From: Taudactylus pleione
Lineage: Eukaryota; Chordata; Amphibia; Anura; Myobatrachidae
NCBI GenBank assembly: GCA_031769625.1
Contig: JAUIMM010000566.1
Span: 3,477,001-3,541,000 of the forward strand
DNA length: 64,000 nt
Direction: 5' to 3'
How positions within the stretch are numbered: the first letter of the stretch is position 1; every line of letters starts with the position of its first letter. The position numbers were made by a program, and so were the translations under genes. Positions 44,128 to 55,610 of this stretch are shown in pieces. The notes beneath the pieces are model-generated. The model was not told where the DNA came from and did no database searches. It was given only the letters and a program-made list of their open reading frames with translations.

Positions 44128-44350
44128 GGCTCCATGTATCATTAAATATAATTCCTGGTGATATATTGTACTTAGTTTCACTGCATCTCACAATATACCA
44201 CCGGTAATCAACATGGTTTACATGTCCTATGAGGTCCAGTGGTGTCTTCCTCCTCTGCCAGCAACGAATATTGCTTCAATCTGGCTAGGCTTTTCAGAAG
44301 CCAGAAAGGCTTTGTCACCAACGTAATGTTTTAACTAAAACAGCAATTAG
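44128..44350. repeat. MITE-like module, copy 1
   Basis: GGCTCCATGTATCATTAAAT start and a TCCAGTGGTGTCTTCCTCCT block shared with 44575-44880. Confidence 0.45.
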
Positions 44351-44574
44351 CCATAAATAATAACAGCATTGCATTTCCCATACCTGAGTTTGGGGCAGAG
44401 AGAACAAGGGGTAAGTAAAGGACCAACCAATAATTAACTGACATGTTGGATGAAAACTTCCTTGTTAAGATTCACTTGCCTGTTACAATACCTTTAAAAT
44501 GGTAGATATAGAGCTTATCACTAATTGTTAAATAGAGCCTTTTGTAATCTAACCCAGTATTTAGACAATGGGAT
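44351..44574. other. Short unassigned segment
   Basis: Nothing recognised between the two related modules. Confidence 0.35.
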
Positions 44575-44880
44575 CCATTCACTAATGATACTCAGTATTG
44601 GCAGCATATTTCATTTAATATCACAGAGATACTAACTAATATGCTGTCTATATTTAACATAACTTACCTCTCTGACAAGGTCAAGTGGTGTCTTCCTCCT
44701 TGGCGGCATCCTCAGTTGCGTTACCAGCAGCCTACCGGCGAAGGGCTGCTGAGTAATGCGTATGTGCGACGCCCGTCTGTGCACTTTCACCCGGTGGGGA
44801 ATCCAAAAAGGCTTTTGCTGGGTCCCCATTGCTGGCAATGGGGACTGTACTATTAACTGCATCTATTGATGTTGGAAGCT
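44575..44880. repeat. MITE-like module, copy 2
   Basis: ATTCACTAATGATACTCAGT start, TTAACATAACTTACCTCTCT and TCAAGTGGTGTCTTCCTCCT parallel copy 1. A hairpin TGGGTCCCCATTG/CAATGGGGACTG lies near 44820-44846. Confidence 0.45.
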
Positions 44881-45544
44881 GTGCAGTCACAACAGTAGTA
44901 AGTTTACCGCTATTTGCTAAATACAAAACAAGTGCTAAAGGTTATGGCTTTTTATTAAATAGAACCCAATGTTACCTACCAATTCACTTGGAGCTTGTGT
45001 CATTGCTGAAGCAGGAGGTACATTCAGTAATGTCACTAGCTCCCTAGTACATGAGTAGGCTGAACGTCTGTACAGCTCCCATAATGTCTCCACTGAACAT
45101 GAGAGAAATTACTATTATAAGTCAGTCGTATAATCGTAATGGTATCAGAGGTGTCACATCACTGGGGTTTTGTAGATTCGGAGAAAAGCAGAAGCTTGTG
45201 TTCTTGATAAAGCTCTTTCTCATTTAGGCCGGCCGCTCTCAGAAGACGAGTGTCGTTTTGGCAATGAGCATGCAAGCAGAGGAGATTTCCCAGCTCCTAT
45301 TGGTCAGACAGATCATGCGAGTGGAGCTGTAGGAATCTGGAAAGTCGATGTAGTCACATGAACAAACCCAAGATGGCGGTGCCCGTGCTCTGCCACTGCA
45401 AGTGGATTTGTCAGGCACACATGGAGATGTCCCAGCCAAAGTCTCTAGGGCGTGAGCATGAAGGGCACAGATGGTGATGACACTGGCGGACCCTGTAATG
45501 GAGGCTAAGACCCCGATTCGTGACAAGAGGTCCCTTTATAGAAC
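44881..45544. other. Unassigned intergenic DNA
   Basis: No gene; the minus-strand frames at 45239-45623 show no domain. Confidence 0.4.
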
Positions 45545-45757
45545 CTGCCGGGATGCGGTCAATATCCTGACTGCGGGGATTCCAGCGGTCAGAATGCCGA
45601 CGTCGGAATCCAGGCACCAGCACCCCGAATGGCGGAATCCCGAAGGTAAGTACCGGGATTAAGGGGAGGGTTAGGGTTAGGCACTAAGGGGGGTAGTTAG
45701 GTTTAGGGTAGGGGCTGAGGGAGGCTATCCCGAGCGCCGGCTTCCTGTACCCATTCC
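45545..45757. mobile_element. MITE with CCGGGATGC ends and TTAGGG block
   Basis: CTGCCGGGATGCGGTCAATA near the left and GAGCGCCGGCTTCCTGTACCC at the right resemble 23519-23792. GGGAGGGTTAGGGTTAGGC occurs at 45664-45682. Confidence 0.6.
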
Positions 45758-47504
45758 AACCTGCCATGTTGCTCAGAGATATATGGTCAAGAATAAAGTA
45801 CAAGCCTTTGCATCCAGTGCTGCAGCTACTATTTATTGGTCAGCTATATATTTTACTTTGTATTTATTATGTTTCTCTTGTGCCATATAATCATTAATTC
45901 AATTTTCTATTATGGGAACTGATGGAGTGGAAGTGGTTCTGTCATTGGGCTTATGATAGCTCGAGACCAGCCTGAACAATAGGGCAGGTTAATGTTTGCC
46001 GCATGAGCAAATGGAGTAACCATTATTAATTTAAAGCTTTACATACTAGGCTGAATATTAACCACTAACACCAAGGATGTGTTTCAAGCAGCAAATAAGT
46101 TAATGGGGGCTGCTGTGAAATCTCTGCAAACTTAAATTGTGTGTTTTAGAGGAAGAGCATGCAAGCTTTATGGATCTGCCTGCCTTCCATCAATAAACGC
46201 TACAGAGGTTGTTGTAACAGTATGCGGTTTCTTGTTAGCTGTACGTTAAGCGGAGAAGTGACGGCCCTCTGACAATATAATTTACATCCCCGTATAAAAC
46301 TATCTCTGGAAGCCAGGCTAATTTGTGGCAGATTGGGTCATTTGTCTCAGGCAGTGTCTAACAGCCCAATCAATCAGAGCAGTGTTTCCAAAATATCGCT
46401 TTTCAAGCGTGCCCTGGAGAGGCAGGAATTGATTGGGATCTTAGAAAGCAAAATTACAGCAATAACTTAAAAGAAACAATAATTACTGAATCATACCAGT
46501 GTCAGCAAGTCTGCAGAACACGAAACAGCCATCAGTGAGCTGTTCAATATACTCCCAGGCGGATTTATTGAATGGAAAGGGGGGGCTGCTCACCCCCTGG
46601 CTTTATCAGAATCCCCCTCCCGAGCTTGTTTGAAAATCACAACGTACTGTAAGCCAATAATTTGTGAGCAGCATGTAACCATGACACGCTTCAGCCTGTA
46701 ACTATGCCGCGTAGCTCCCAGCTAACCATGGTGACATTTGTACATGTTAAAGTAAAATGAAAATATCAATTATGTATTAATGTACAGTATGTGGCTGCCT
46801 TTCATCTTGCAGAGAAAATATGGGTAGGAGGCGAATAAATTCACTAATATTAAAGTGCACTCATCGTCTGCATCGAGACAGCCATTTTCCTGATGAGCGA
46901 ATCCATTTTATTGGGTTCAGTCCACAAAATGGCTTCTTGCACTTTGAGCAGGATACTGTACAATTACAACTTTGGGGTAAAGCATTTTCCCTGTACAGTT
47001 GTGGCTTGTTTGATTGTGGTTATGGATGTATAGGACAGTGTGGCCTATTTTCTCCCTGGTTTTCAGTTTGCAAGTAAGGCCCCTTTCTTGGTGATCTGTA
47101 GCAGTTTTACTCGTCACAATATGCTATTGTCATTGTATTTTCACAAAGATATATCCTGGGCAGCTGAGTGACACTCAGTTGCCCAGGTGATACCGGCTCA
47201 CAGTAGTTAGGGTTCATTTTCTGCTTCCCTGAGCCAGTTTCTGCATGTATACACATGTGTGCACCACCTTGTGCACGCCTACTTGGAAATGAGAGGCTAG
47301 ATCTGGGCTTTCAGTAACCCTAACATGTAAAAAAAGAAAGAACACAAGTTTTAAAAATGATACAATGTTATCAAACATAATTAAATAAGTGTTTAAAAAG
47401 CTGGCAATGACCATTCTCCAAGCATTGGGAGCACTCCATATACTGATTGGTGAAAGGCTGGAACTATCCACCAATCAAGTGCAGGCAGATTATCTATAGC
47501 ACAC
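45758..47504. other. Unique DNA, candidate conserved segment 46180-46600
   Basis: No gene. The segment 46180-46600 is non-repetitive, with CAATAATTACTGAATCA, CCCAATCAATCAGAGCAG and GGATTTATTGAATGG; it resembles a vertebrate conserved non-coding element. Not testable from one sequence. Confidence 0.4.
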
Positions 47505-47845
47505 TAAAAGCGGGTATCCACTACTAGATATACAAACAAGAGCACGATTACGACATTGCAATCATGCTCTCGTTTGTATATCTACTGATCTGCCTAGACT
47601 GAACATTCACTCGTTCAGTCCAGGCACATCCATCAACCCAGCACATGCTGAACCTGACGAGATCGTCAGGTTGCCCAGCATGTACAGGCGATGATAGATG
47701 TCGGAAGAGACCAGCGCGCACGCGCATCGCTGGTTGCTTCTGACCAAAACATGCCCGATGCATGCACGATTTGCAAAAGATTGCACGATAACGACGTCAT
47801 TATCGTGCAATCGCTTGCTAAAATCGCCTAGTGACCACCGCCCTT
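47505..47845. mobile_element. MITE with AAAGCGGGTATCCACTA-type ends
   Basis: TAAAAGCGGGTATCCACTAC (left) and CTAGTGACCACCGCCCTTA (right) are diverged inverted ends similar in style to 40722-41563. Inner hairpins include GAGCACGATTACG / CAATCATGCTC and TTGCACGATAACGACG with its complement. Confidence 0.6.
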
Positions 47846-48099
47846 AAGAAACAGCAAGGGACCACACTCACCAACATTAGGATGGGAGGGAGTCTGCATT
47901 ATAAAGTCACTAGAGAACTGTGGTCTGATTTTAATTACCACAGAAATTCTGATGGGAGTTATTTATTACAAACCTCCCAAGATCTGGGGTCTACTTTTTG
48001 TCCTCATCTATGTGTCTTATATCTGTTACATGAAATACATCCCAATTGTTTCTGTGAAATCTGAATTTCTCATCTCCCTCAAAGGTTTACACAAGGTTT
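47846..48099. other. Short unassigned segment
   Basis: No gene or repeat. Confidence 0.4.
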
Positions 48100-48600
48100 G
48101 TAGTATACAGTAGGTTGATTATTGTATATTAGTCACTAGAATGTTCCATATATTGTATATCATTCACTAAAAATGCACCCTGTATTCTATAGAGGTCATT
48201 AGAATACTATGTGTATTTAAAGAGGTCACTGGAATGCTTTGCATAATGTATAGAATTCACTAGAATGTTTCCTGTATTGTACAGAGGTCAATAGAATGCT
48301 CTCTGTATAAAATGGAGGTCACTAAAATGCTCTGCATAATGTATAGCTGTCATGAGAATTCTCTCTGTATGGTAAGGAGGTCAATAAAAAGCTCCCTGTA
48401 TTGTAATATCATACACTAGGCTGCTCTGTGTGTTGTATGTATGTCACTAGAATTTCTCCTTGTATTGTGTAGAGATTACTAGAATGCCCAGTGTATTGTA
48501 CACATAATAGTCACTAGAATACCTTTGCTATTGTAGAGTGCTCATTAGAATGCTCTCTGTATTGTACAGAGGTTACTAGAATAGTTTCTGCATAGTAGTT
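48100..48600 (+). repeat. Degenerate tandem repeat, about 31-37 bp period
   Basis: Some fourteen irregular units of GTCACTAGAATGCTCTCTGT plus ATTGTACAGAG; indels keep it from a fixed period. Confidence 0.8.
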
Positions 48601-49544
48601 TAATCAGACTGGTAGGTTTGTATGTGATTATATATCTTTAACATAACAATTTGTCATACATTTTATAGGCTATATAAAACCACATTGAACAAAACATGCC
48701 TTGCTTTTGTCATGCACATTTTTCTTTTGTGGCACGTTGATAGAAATGACAGGAAGACTTGTCTGTGTTTGACCCCAGGTGAAAAGTTGCCAGCCACACC
48801 CTGACTTCAATCAACCAAGAAGTAATTCTTTAAATACTACTTTATGCATCTATAAAGATCAGACGGAAGCATGCGAAAAAGATAGGGTATTTATCATCAA
48901 TAATTATACTTTAGTTACCATTTTACATGCTGTACAAGAAGGCATTGCTCAATGCTATGTACAGTATGTGAAGGGCTGCAGTGGTTTTAAGACGATGAGC
49001 GTTAGTGCTATAAGAAGGTGATCATTTGTAATCATGATACCACCGCAGTCCTCATAATATAAAATAAACTGGAGGGTTGAGGTTGGGAAACTCTGCCCTA
49101 GATACTTGTTTTTATTAACATATGTGAGATCTACCACTATTTACCCAGCCTTCATAAAATGATCTACAGTAGCATCCGGACATTTAATGAAGCAAATCGT
49201 TACTGTCTGGATAAGTTCTGCATATTGGGCCTCATTATGTAAGAATGGATGTCACACATTCAGGCTAAGTTCAGGTTTGGATTGGTTATGTTTATTCATT
49301 TGAGTCAGTGGGAACAGTTTTCAGAAAGTAATTAGTCATCTGGGCTCCTTGGTCTTACCTTTACATACAAACCAGGACCTAAAAAGCATCAACGTACATA
49401 AGGTCACTGCCATACGTTACTTATTAAAGGTCTCTGGGAGATTCCGGTGAACATGTGCAGAGGCGTGGCGCAGTGATTCGCATCATCACAGCCACATCCC
49501 CTGCTGCTCAATGTCGCAATTTGCAGCATTCAATAAGGGACAGT
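48601..49544. other. Unassigned intergenic DNA
   Basis: No gene or repeat recognised. Confidence 0.4.
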
Positions 49545-49876
49545 GGGCCTGATTCAGACCCGCTCGCAAGCGCACAGCACTCGCAAGCTGGTCGATGGTC
49601 CCCCACTGCGCATGCACCGCCTCCGGTGTGCGCATGCACAAGACCCGTCCTGTGACTGAAGTTCAGTCGCAACGGGTCTCGCTACAAGACGGGACGGCTG
49701 TCGATGGTGAGTGACAGCTTGCCCCATTTTGCAGGCGGGGAGGGGGGTGTGGCTGCACAAACGCAGGCGTCCTCTGGCGTTTGTGGGAGGCCCTACTGAC
49801 ATCACGAGTGATGTCAGTAGTGGACTTCCTGCTCTATCAGAGCAGGAAGTCCACTCGGCCTTGCGGTAGCCGAGAC
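49545..49876 (-). mobile_element. Multi-hairpin MITE, copy D, about half present
   Basis: Starts GGGCCTGATTCAGACCCGCT, the complement of the right ends of copies A and B, so it is reversed. Contains the GCATGCACCG hairpin, GACATCACGAGTGATGTC and GTGGACTTCCTGCTCT/complement in the slot where other copies have GAGTGCTTTCGGCTC-type arms. It stops at GCCGAGACCCTA, within a hairpin, so the other half is lost. Confidence 0.75.
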
Positions 49877-49889
49877 CCTACATCTATAT

Positions 49890-50000
49890 GTGGGTAATAC
49901 CAAAAATGAGAAGCGAAAATAAAATAAATTAATATAATAAAAATAAGTATGAATATAAAATAATAAAAATAAAATAATAAAAATTAATATATCAAAATCT
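49890..50000. repeat. A/T-rich ATAAAA low-complexity stretch
   Basis: AAAATAAAATAATAAAAATT-type sequence with no fixed period. Confidence 0.7.
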
Positions 50001-52045
50001 GTTCTGAGAGACAGAGGCTGTCACATGCACACTCTCTTTTAGTGAAGATGTAAAACGCGTGGACAGGGCTTGAGCCCAGAACACTAGTTTCACAGTCAGG
50101 TTTTCTTACTCTATCACAGGCCCTAGGAAAGTCCAGGAATGGTGCCGCTCACTCTTTACCTCCCTCCATGCTTGCCGGAGCCCAGGATAGGGTGCAGAAG
50201 CAGGCGGCGATTCCGGGGGTTGATCTGTGAATGCGGGGCTGCTTGTGTGCTGTCTCCCTCCTTACCAGCTAAAAAACTCCAGAGAAAGTAGGCACCTATG
50301 GTTGCCACCTAGTTTCAAAGAGGGAGTAAGGAACTGGCATCTGTGTATTATTCTGTATTACTATTATTATTATTATTGTGATGCCCTTTTTTATTTATCC
50401 TATATCTCAAGCTATAATAATAACGTGTGGAAGCTTTTGGAAGGGCAGACCGGGTGATCCCATTTCATGATGTCATATTTCCTTGCCATCTAACTAAACC
50501 AGGCACTGGAGACAGACGTAATTAAAAATGCTTCCTGCCATTATTCTTATGCCAACCTAACGCAGCACAGAGTTATGCGGGTGAAGTGTAAAGCAAATAT
50601 AGATTTATACCAGTTTGTAATTTAACTCCGACAGTCTATAAAGCATGAAAGCAGCATTACCTATAGCTTCTAATGCCAGAAGGGTTAATTTGCCCCCTCT
50701 CCCCATTCTTCCGAAGACTAACATACACAACTAATCATCTGTTCAAATGTTGGGGGCCACTCATAAATTGTTGCAGCTGAAATACATTAATGGGTAATTA
50801 ATTGATCCTGTTCCAGCAGGGTAATAAGATAATAGATGACAGCGTATTTCACTCTGGCGTGCTGCTAATGGTTCTTTAGGGCTGCTCTGAAGGATAATAA
50901 ATTAGGCTGAAATTAACTGCTAAGAGCCTTCTGCAGAGGCACAGGCCTGACAAATGCTCTGCGTGTGATTTACTGCAGCAATGCTACCAGGGCACTTCCA
51001 TTCCCCGGCTAAAAAATATTGACTATTTTTTTTCAGCTGAGTGATGAGGTTTGGTGAACGGGACGCCAGTGACCTTGAGCGCTGACCTTCTCCCTCAGCA
51101 TTTGTCTTCCTGCTTCTCTTGCTCAATTTTTTTTTTTCGTTGGCGACTGCATCGGTTTTATTTTATTTTTTAAATCTTTCTTTTAAAGGAGGCTTTGTAT
51201 GATTTGTTTTCTTTTCTGCTGCGTGCTATGACCGCGGCAGAGATGGTGCCATGAATGGTGATGTCATCATACTAATATTTTTTTTTTTTTCTATGTGAAA
51301 GTGATAGAGCTCAGAGATGATGGTGTCACAGAGCTAGCCACATTTTGCTAATATTGGGTCTGATTTATAGTCAGGAGTAAATCCAGCTAGAAGCAAGGGC
51401 GTCACGAGGGGAGTGAGGCGGAGGCATGCCAGGTACTGTAGCCACTCCCCCATGTTGTAGTGGCCATGCCCTGGCAACGGCACATATTCACATCTGCACG
51501 TCATGGCCACGCCACACTACAGAGTGGGGCAAGTTATTTTTCTTGATGCCATTTCCTGAAAAGTACTGTTTTGCACATTGGCAATATCATGCCAGACTGC
51601 ACAGCAGGTGAACACAAAATACTCTATAGAGACAAATGTAAACTTGGGAGGCAATAGTGTTCTACTGTAGCTCATCTCTGGAGTCTCTGAGGCCTCCTGG
51701 AGTCTGTGTGCTACATGCAAAAGCAGGCACTTTTATTCCTGCATGTAAAATAGAAAATGCATTTCTACTACCTGGTATCAAATTTGCTTCTAACACTAAT
51801 TGAGGCCCATTATGTCTCATTTGTCTGATAATAATGTACTGACTTTATTCCAAATGAAGAACTTTACAGTTTGGGTTAGAGCTCAGTATAATGTTAGGGT
51901 TATGTGCAGAATTAAGTTACAATTGCCCTTAGTAATTCTTTTTTGTCCCATGTCTTTCTGTTGTGCAGGCAATGCAAGGAATACACAACGCAGTACTGCC
52001 AGCCTGCTATCTCGCACTATCCTGAAGTAGGTATCACCTATGACA
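50001..52045. other. Unique DNA, candidate conserved segment 50460-51060; hAT-like scrap at 51394
   Basis: No gene. 50460-51060 contains GGGTAATTAATTGATCC, GGCTGAAATTAACTGC and CTCATAAATTGTTGCAGC in non-repetitive DNA, the strongest enhancer-like texture in the window. CAAGGGCGTCACGAGGGGAG at 51394 looks like one hAT terminus. Confidence 0.4.
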
Positions 52046-52247
52046 CAGGTTCTCAAACTCGGTCCTCAGGACCCCAAACAGTGCACGTTTTCCAGGTCTC
52101 CTCACAGAGTCACAAGTGAAATAATCAGCTCTACCTGTGGATCTTTTAAAATGTGTCAGTGAGTAATGACCACATCTGTGCATCTCCTGGGTGACTTGGA
52201 AAACGTTATCTGTGTGGGGTCCCGAGGACCGAGTTTGAGAACCACTA
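52046..52247. mobile_element. MITE with GGTTCTCAAACTCGGTCCTC ends
   Basis: GGTTCTCAAACTCGGTCCTC at the left and its complement at the right bracket about 200 bp. The ends resemble hAT elements of the GGTTCTCAAAC type; no clear target duplication was seen. Confidence 0.75.
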
Positions 52248-52274
52248 CGAGAATGGTCTTTGGGATTATGACCT

Positions 52275-52400
52275 GCTTGCCTACTCTCCCGAAATCTCGG
52301 GGAGGCTCCAAAATTTTAGGCAACTCTCTGACTCATCGGTAGAGTAGACTAGTCTTACGGATCCCTTCCACTCTCCCAGTGAAGTGGGCAGTCTGTGGAT
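52275..52400. mobile_element. Partial MITE related to 31925-32303
   Basis: CTTGCCTACTCTCCCGAAAT with GAGGCTCC and CCAGTGAAGTGGGCAG matches phrases in the other copy. The right end was not found. Confidence 0.45.
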
Positions 52401-53629
52401 TTGTTGACACTATTTGTACAGTGGCTTGATGATCACTGCATTGTACAGTACAGTGGGGGTGGCACAATGCATCCCTACCCCACCCCCAATTTCTCACATT
52501 ACTCTTACCCTTTGGGATCTCCCAAGGGAACTATAAAAAAAAAAGGGCATGTATGCCATATGAACTGCTCACACCCGAGAAGTCAGAGCGTAATTCTGTG
52601 CGTGAGCATTGTACATGCATGGGGGCAATTCTGGTACATAAATGGTAGGGACACCACTGGCCATCTAATCTAAGTTACCCCTAGTTGGACAACTCTTTGA
52701 GGCATAGCAACATACTGTATAAAAGGAAGGCTGAAACTCTGTGCAGTATAGAACATACTAACCTACAGAATGTATTTCGACTAGCAGTCTGTCAGGATGA
52801 GATAGGAGGAGAAGGGCAGATAGTTATTGATACCGCAGTAAGCTGAGCTATTATAAATCAATGGTATCAAATCTGAGACTTTTAAATACAGTCGGCTAAA
52901 TATGCATAATATGGGTGATTTCCATAAAGTCTGCTTACTCTCACAAAGGAGCAAGTGATGCAATTCTACTTTCATAACAATCTTGATAAAGAATTAAAAG
53001 AAACCCTTCAGAACTAGGTAAATATATAAAAGTTATCTATTTATATAAAAGAGAAGATCCCTTTTCACCGAATTGGTAACTTGAGCCTGTTCCCGGCCAG
53101 TACGGCTCAGCTGCCTCGGCGATGTGTTATTAATAAATGGTGGCGACAACAGATCACTGGGTGATAGGAAATCATTGTTATCACCACTTTTTAATAAATA
53201 GGCCCAAAAGTATTTCAGGAAAGGCGTATAACATATCTGGATGATATGGTATGGTAGTGATTAGCTGTTACCATAACATAATTAATAGGAAATAAAAGAT
53301 GAGATCACTTGGAAATTGTAGTTTTGCCACAAATCTGGAATGAATAAACAGGAAAAACGCTGATGTATATTAATGTACAGTGTGCAATAAATGCTTTTCA
53401 GGTGAAAAAACCTGTAACGCCACCAGCGCTGACGTATATAAGGGAAATACATTTTATTATGTGAAAATTTTGGCAATGTTAAAAACAGGAAGTTTTACCA
53501 CAGTAGAACATGATGTGTAATAATCAGAGTAACAGAAATATAACAGTACTAATAAACATACTGATGTAAAGTGACGTTGATTGATCTAAATAAACGAATG
53601 TACCAATAAAGCTTAAAAGAATAGTTCAC
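52401..53629. other. Intergenic DNA with a MITE fragment at 53060-53205
   Basis: No gene. TTTTTAATAAATAGGCCC near 53190 looks like the right terminus of a Harbinger-like MITE. Confidence 0.35.
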
Positions 53630-53887
53630 TTAAGCTGGGTATACGCAATACGATGTGCGTTGTAATGATATATCACACGCTCTGTGTACACTACACGAAC
53701 CGTTGTATGGCCGCATGTTATATCTCTCCATGCTGCATATTACATCATGGAGTCGTTCATTGCATCTTCTCATCTGCTTTGCATGCGTAATCAGGTTACA
53801 CACTATACAATCCACACAATATATCATTTCGATCCCCGTCAGAAAGATATATGGTATGATATATCCTATAGTGTGTACCCAGCTTTA
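53630..53887. mobile_element. MITE with AGCTGGGTATAC ends, TTA flanks
   Basis: TTA then AGCTGGGTATAC at the left; GTGTGTACCCAGCT then TTA at the right. Related to 30073-30480. The interior is rich in ATATATCA/TGATATAT. Confidence 0.75.
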
Positions 53888-53903
53888 CTCTATTATTACT
53901 TTA

Positions 53904-54115
53904 GGGTCGATCCAATTAGCCGCGAAGGGTGCGAGTTGCCGTTGCAACGGCGTTTAAATGCTGGCAACGGACCGGCATCTTGCACCCTTCGCGGCCCGCT
54001 CTGAGCCCAAACTCGCAGAATTTTGCTCACAGCTCTATGGGGCTCTGCCGTAAAGTGCGCCCACTGCCGCGATGACTTGCGCCGGCGAGATCATCGCGGC
54101 TAATTGGATCGACCC
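53904..54115. mobile_element. MITE with GGGTCGATCCAATTAGCC ends
   Basis: Inverted ends of 22 bp are perfect; inner hairpins pair GCGAAGGGTGC with GCACCCTTCGC and GTTGCAACGGCG with TGCCGTTGCA-type sequence. 212 bp. Confidence 0.88.
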
Positions 54116-55032
54116 CTTTGTTTGTCATGGATTTGGACGTTTCAAATAGTGAAAGATATATAAGGAACTGAAAAAAATGATAAAACTGTATATTTATAAA
54201 TCACAAAGCCATATTGCCTAATAACATAAACTATCACATGATTCATAAGATAACCCGAACAAAGGTAACGGTTGGCCGCAAGATTCAGACGGTCTCGTTT
54301 AATGTACATAAAACTGGGCAATATGTTGGACATATACGTCTTGGACAACACCATTGTTTTCTATGTCATAAAGAGAAAACCCGGGATGAATGCAAAGCTC
54401 CCCTCCCCTACACAGGCTGCTGCCACCATCAGCACAGCTTCTGTAGACGGCGGCCTGGATATATTGCTACCATTACATTGTGCAAGTAACACATTCCGTG
54501 AAGATGAAGGAGCTGTAAATTATACAAATATGATGCTAACAAGCCAGGAAATGCACTGCTAATGGGGTCAGATACAGTGTTCCTGCAGTGTAACAAATCA
54601 AGGACAGCAGCAGCCTGTGAGGTGGCACCTCCGCTACCTCCTCAGCTCGTCCTGCTTAGTTTGAAACCCGCTGCTTAGTTTATGGTCCTGGCGGCAGAAG
54701 ATGATGCAGGTGCTCTGGTATCTTCCCAGCTACTCTGGCAGCTGGGAAAAGAATTAACCGCTTCTGTTGCTAAAGGAAATAGACAGAATAGTAGTCAGTT
54801 ACACAGCAATCCCCCCCCCCCAGGTGATTCCGACCACATGTATAGGTCCATAGCTATTTGCATGACAAGGGTTACAAAGGCAGGTAAGGATTCTACGTGA
54901 ATTATAGTGAGCCACTTCAGTGCTGCCATCCCCCTGCATTCTCTGGCCTGTTCTTCATGCTGGTGTTGAAATGAAACAAGTGGAATCTCGGTGACATGAA
55001 AGATCCCCTGCGCCCACACACGTACACGTATA
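54116..55032. other. Unassigned intergenic DNA
   Basis: Frames at 54142-54562 and 54682-54900 show no recognisable domain; no repeat. Confidence 0.4.
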
Positions 55033-55255
55033 GGGGCATATTTATCCCCTGAAGATGTGATTTCAGGTGCTTAAAGATATTATCATTTCACAGTATGTTG
55101 TTTTTGACAGGGCTGACTCATCAGGAGCCAGTTATTTCACCAGTTTGATGGATCAGCCCTTTAGAGGTAATAAATGGAAGCAGCAGATTTTTGATACACG
55201 AGTTGCATCACACATCAAAAATTGGGACTATTATCAGGGATAAAAAATTGGCCCC
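55033..55255. mobile_element. Harbinger-like MITE with ATA duplication
   Basis: GGGGCATATTTATCCC (left) and GGGATAAAAAATTGGCCCC (right) with ATA on both sides. An inner hairpin pairs GGGCTGA(CTC) with TCAGCCC. Confidence 0.75.
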
Positions 55256-55339
55256 ATAAGTTGTCAAAGTCCAGTGAACCCACACAATATGCCAGATCTC
55301 AGAGCCTTTTCGTGGCACCTACTTAGAACCTATTGTCTA

Positions 55340-55610
55340 ATGTATTGTGTACATTAAAAAGCCGCTTGCCTTGTGGCTAGTATACAATACAAAGCCCACT
55401 GCTTGGTGGCTAGTATGCAATACAGAATCCAATTCCAGGTGACTAGTGTACATTGCAAAGCCCATTGCCTGGTAACTAAAGTATAATGCAAAGTTCATTC
55501 TCTGGCGGCCAGGTACAAGAGAATTCTATCCCTGGTGGCTCACAGAACAATAGAGCCCATATGCTGGTGAACCATTGGGCATTAAAGTCAATTTCCTGTT
55601 GGTCTGTACT
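55340..55610 (+). repeat. Degenerate tandem repeat, about 36-41 bp period
   Basis: About seven units of AATACAAAGCCCACTGCTTG plus GTGGCTAGTAT, strongly diverged. Confidence 0.7.
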
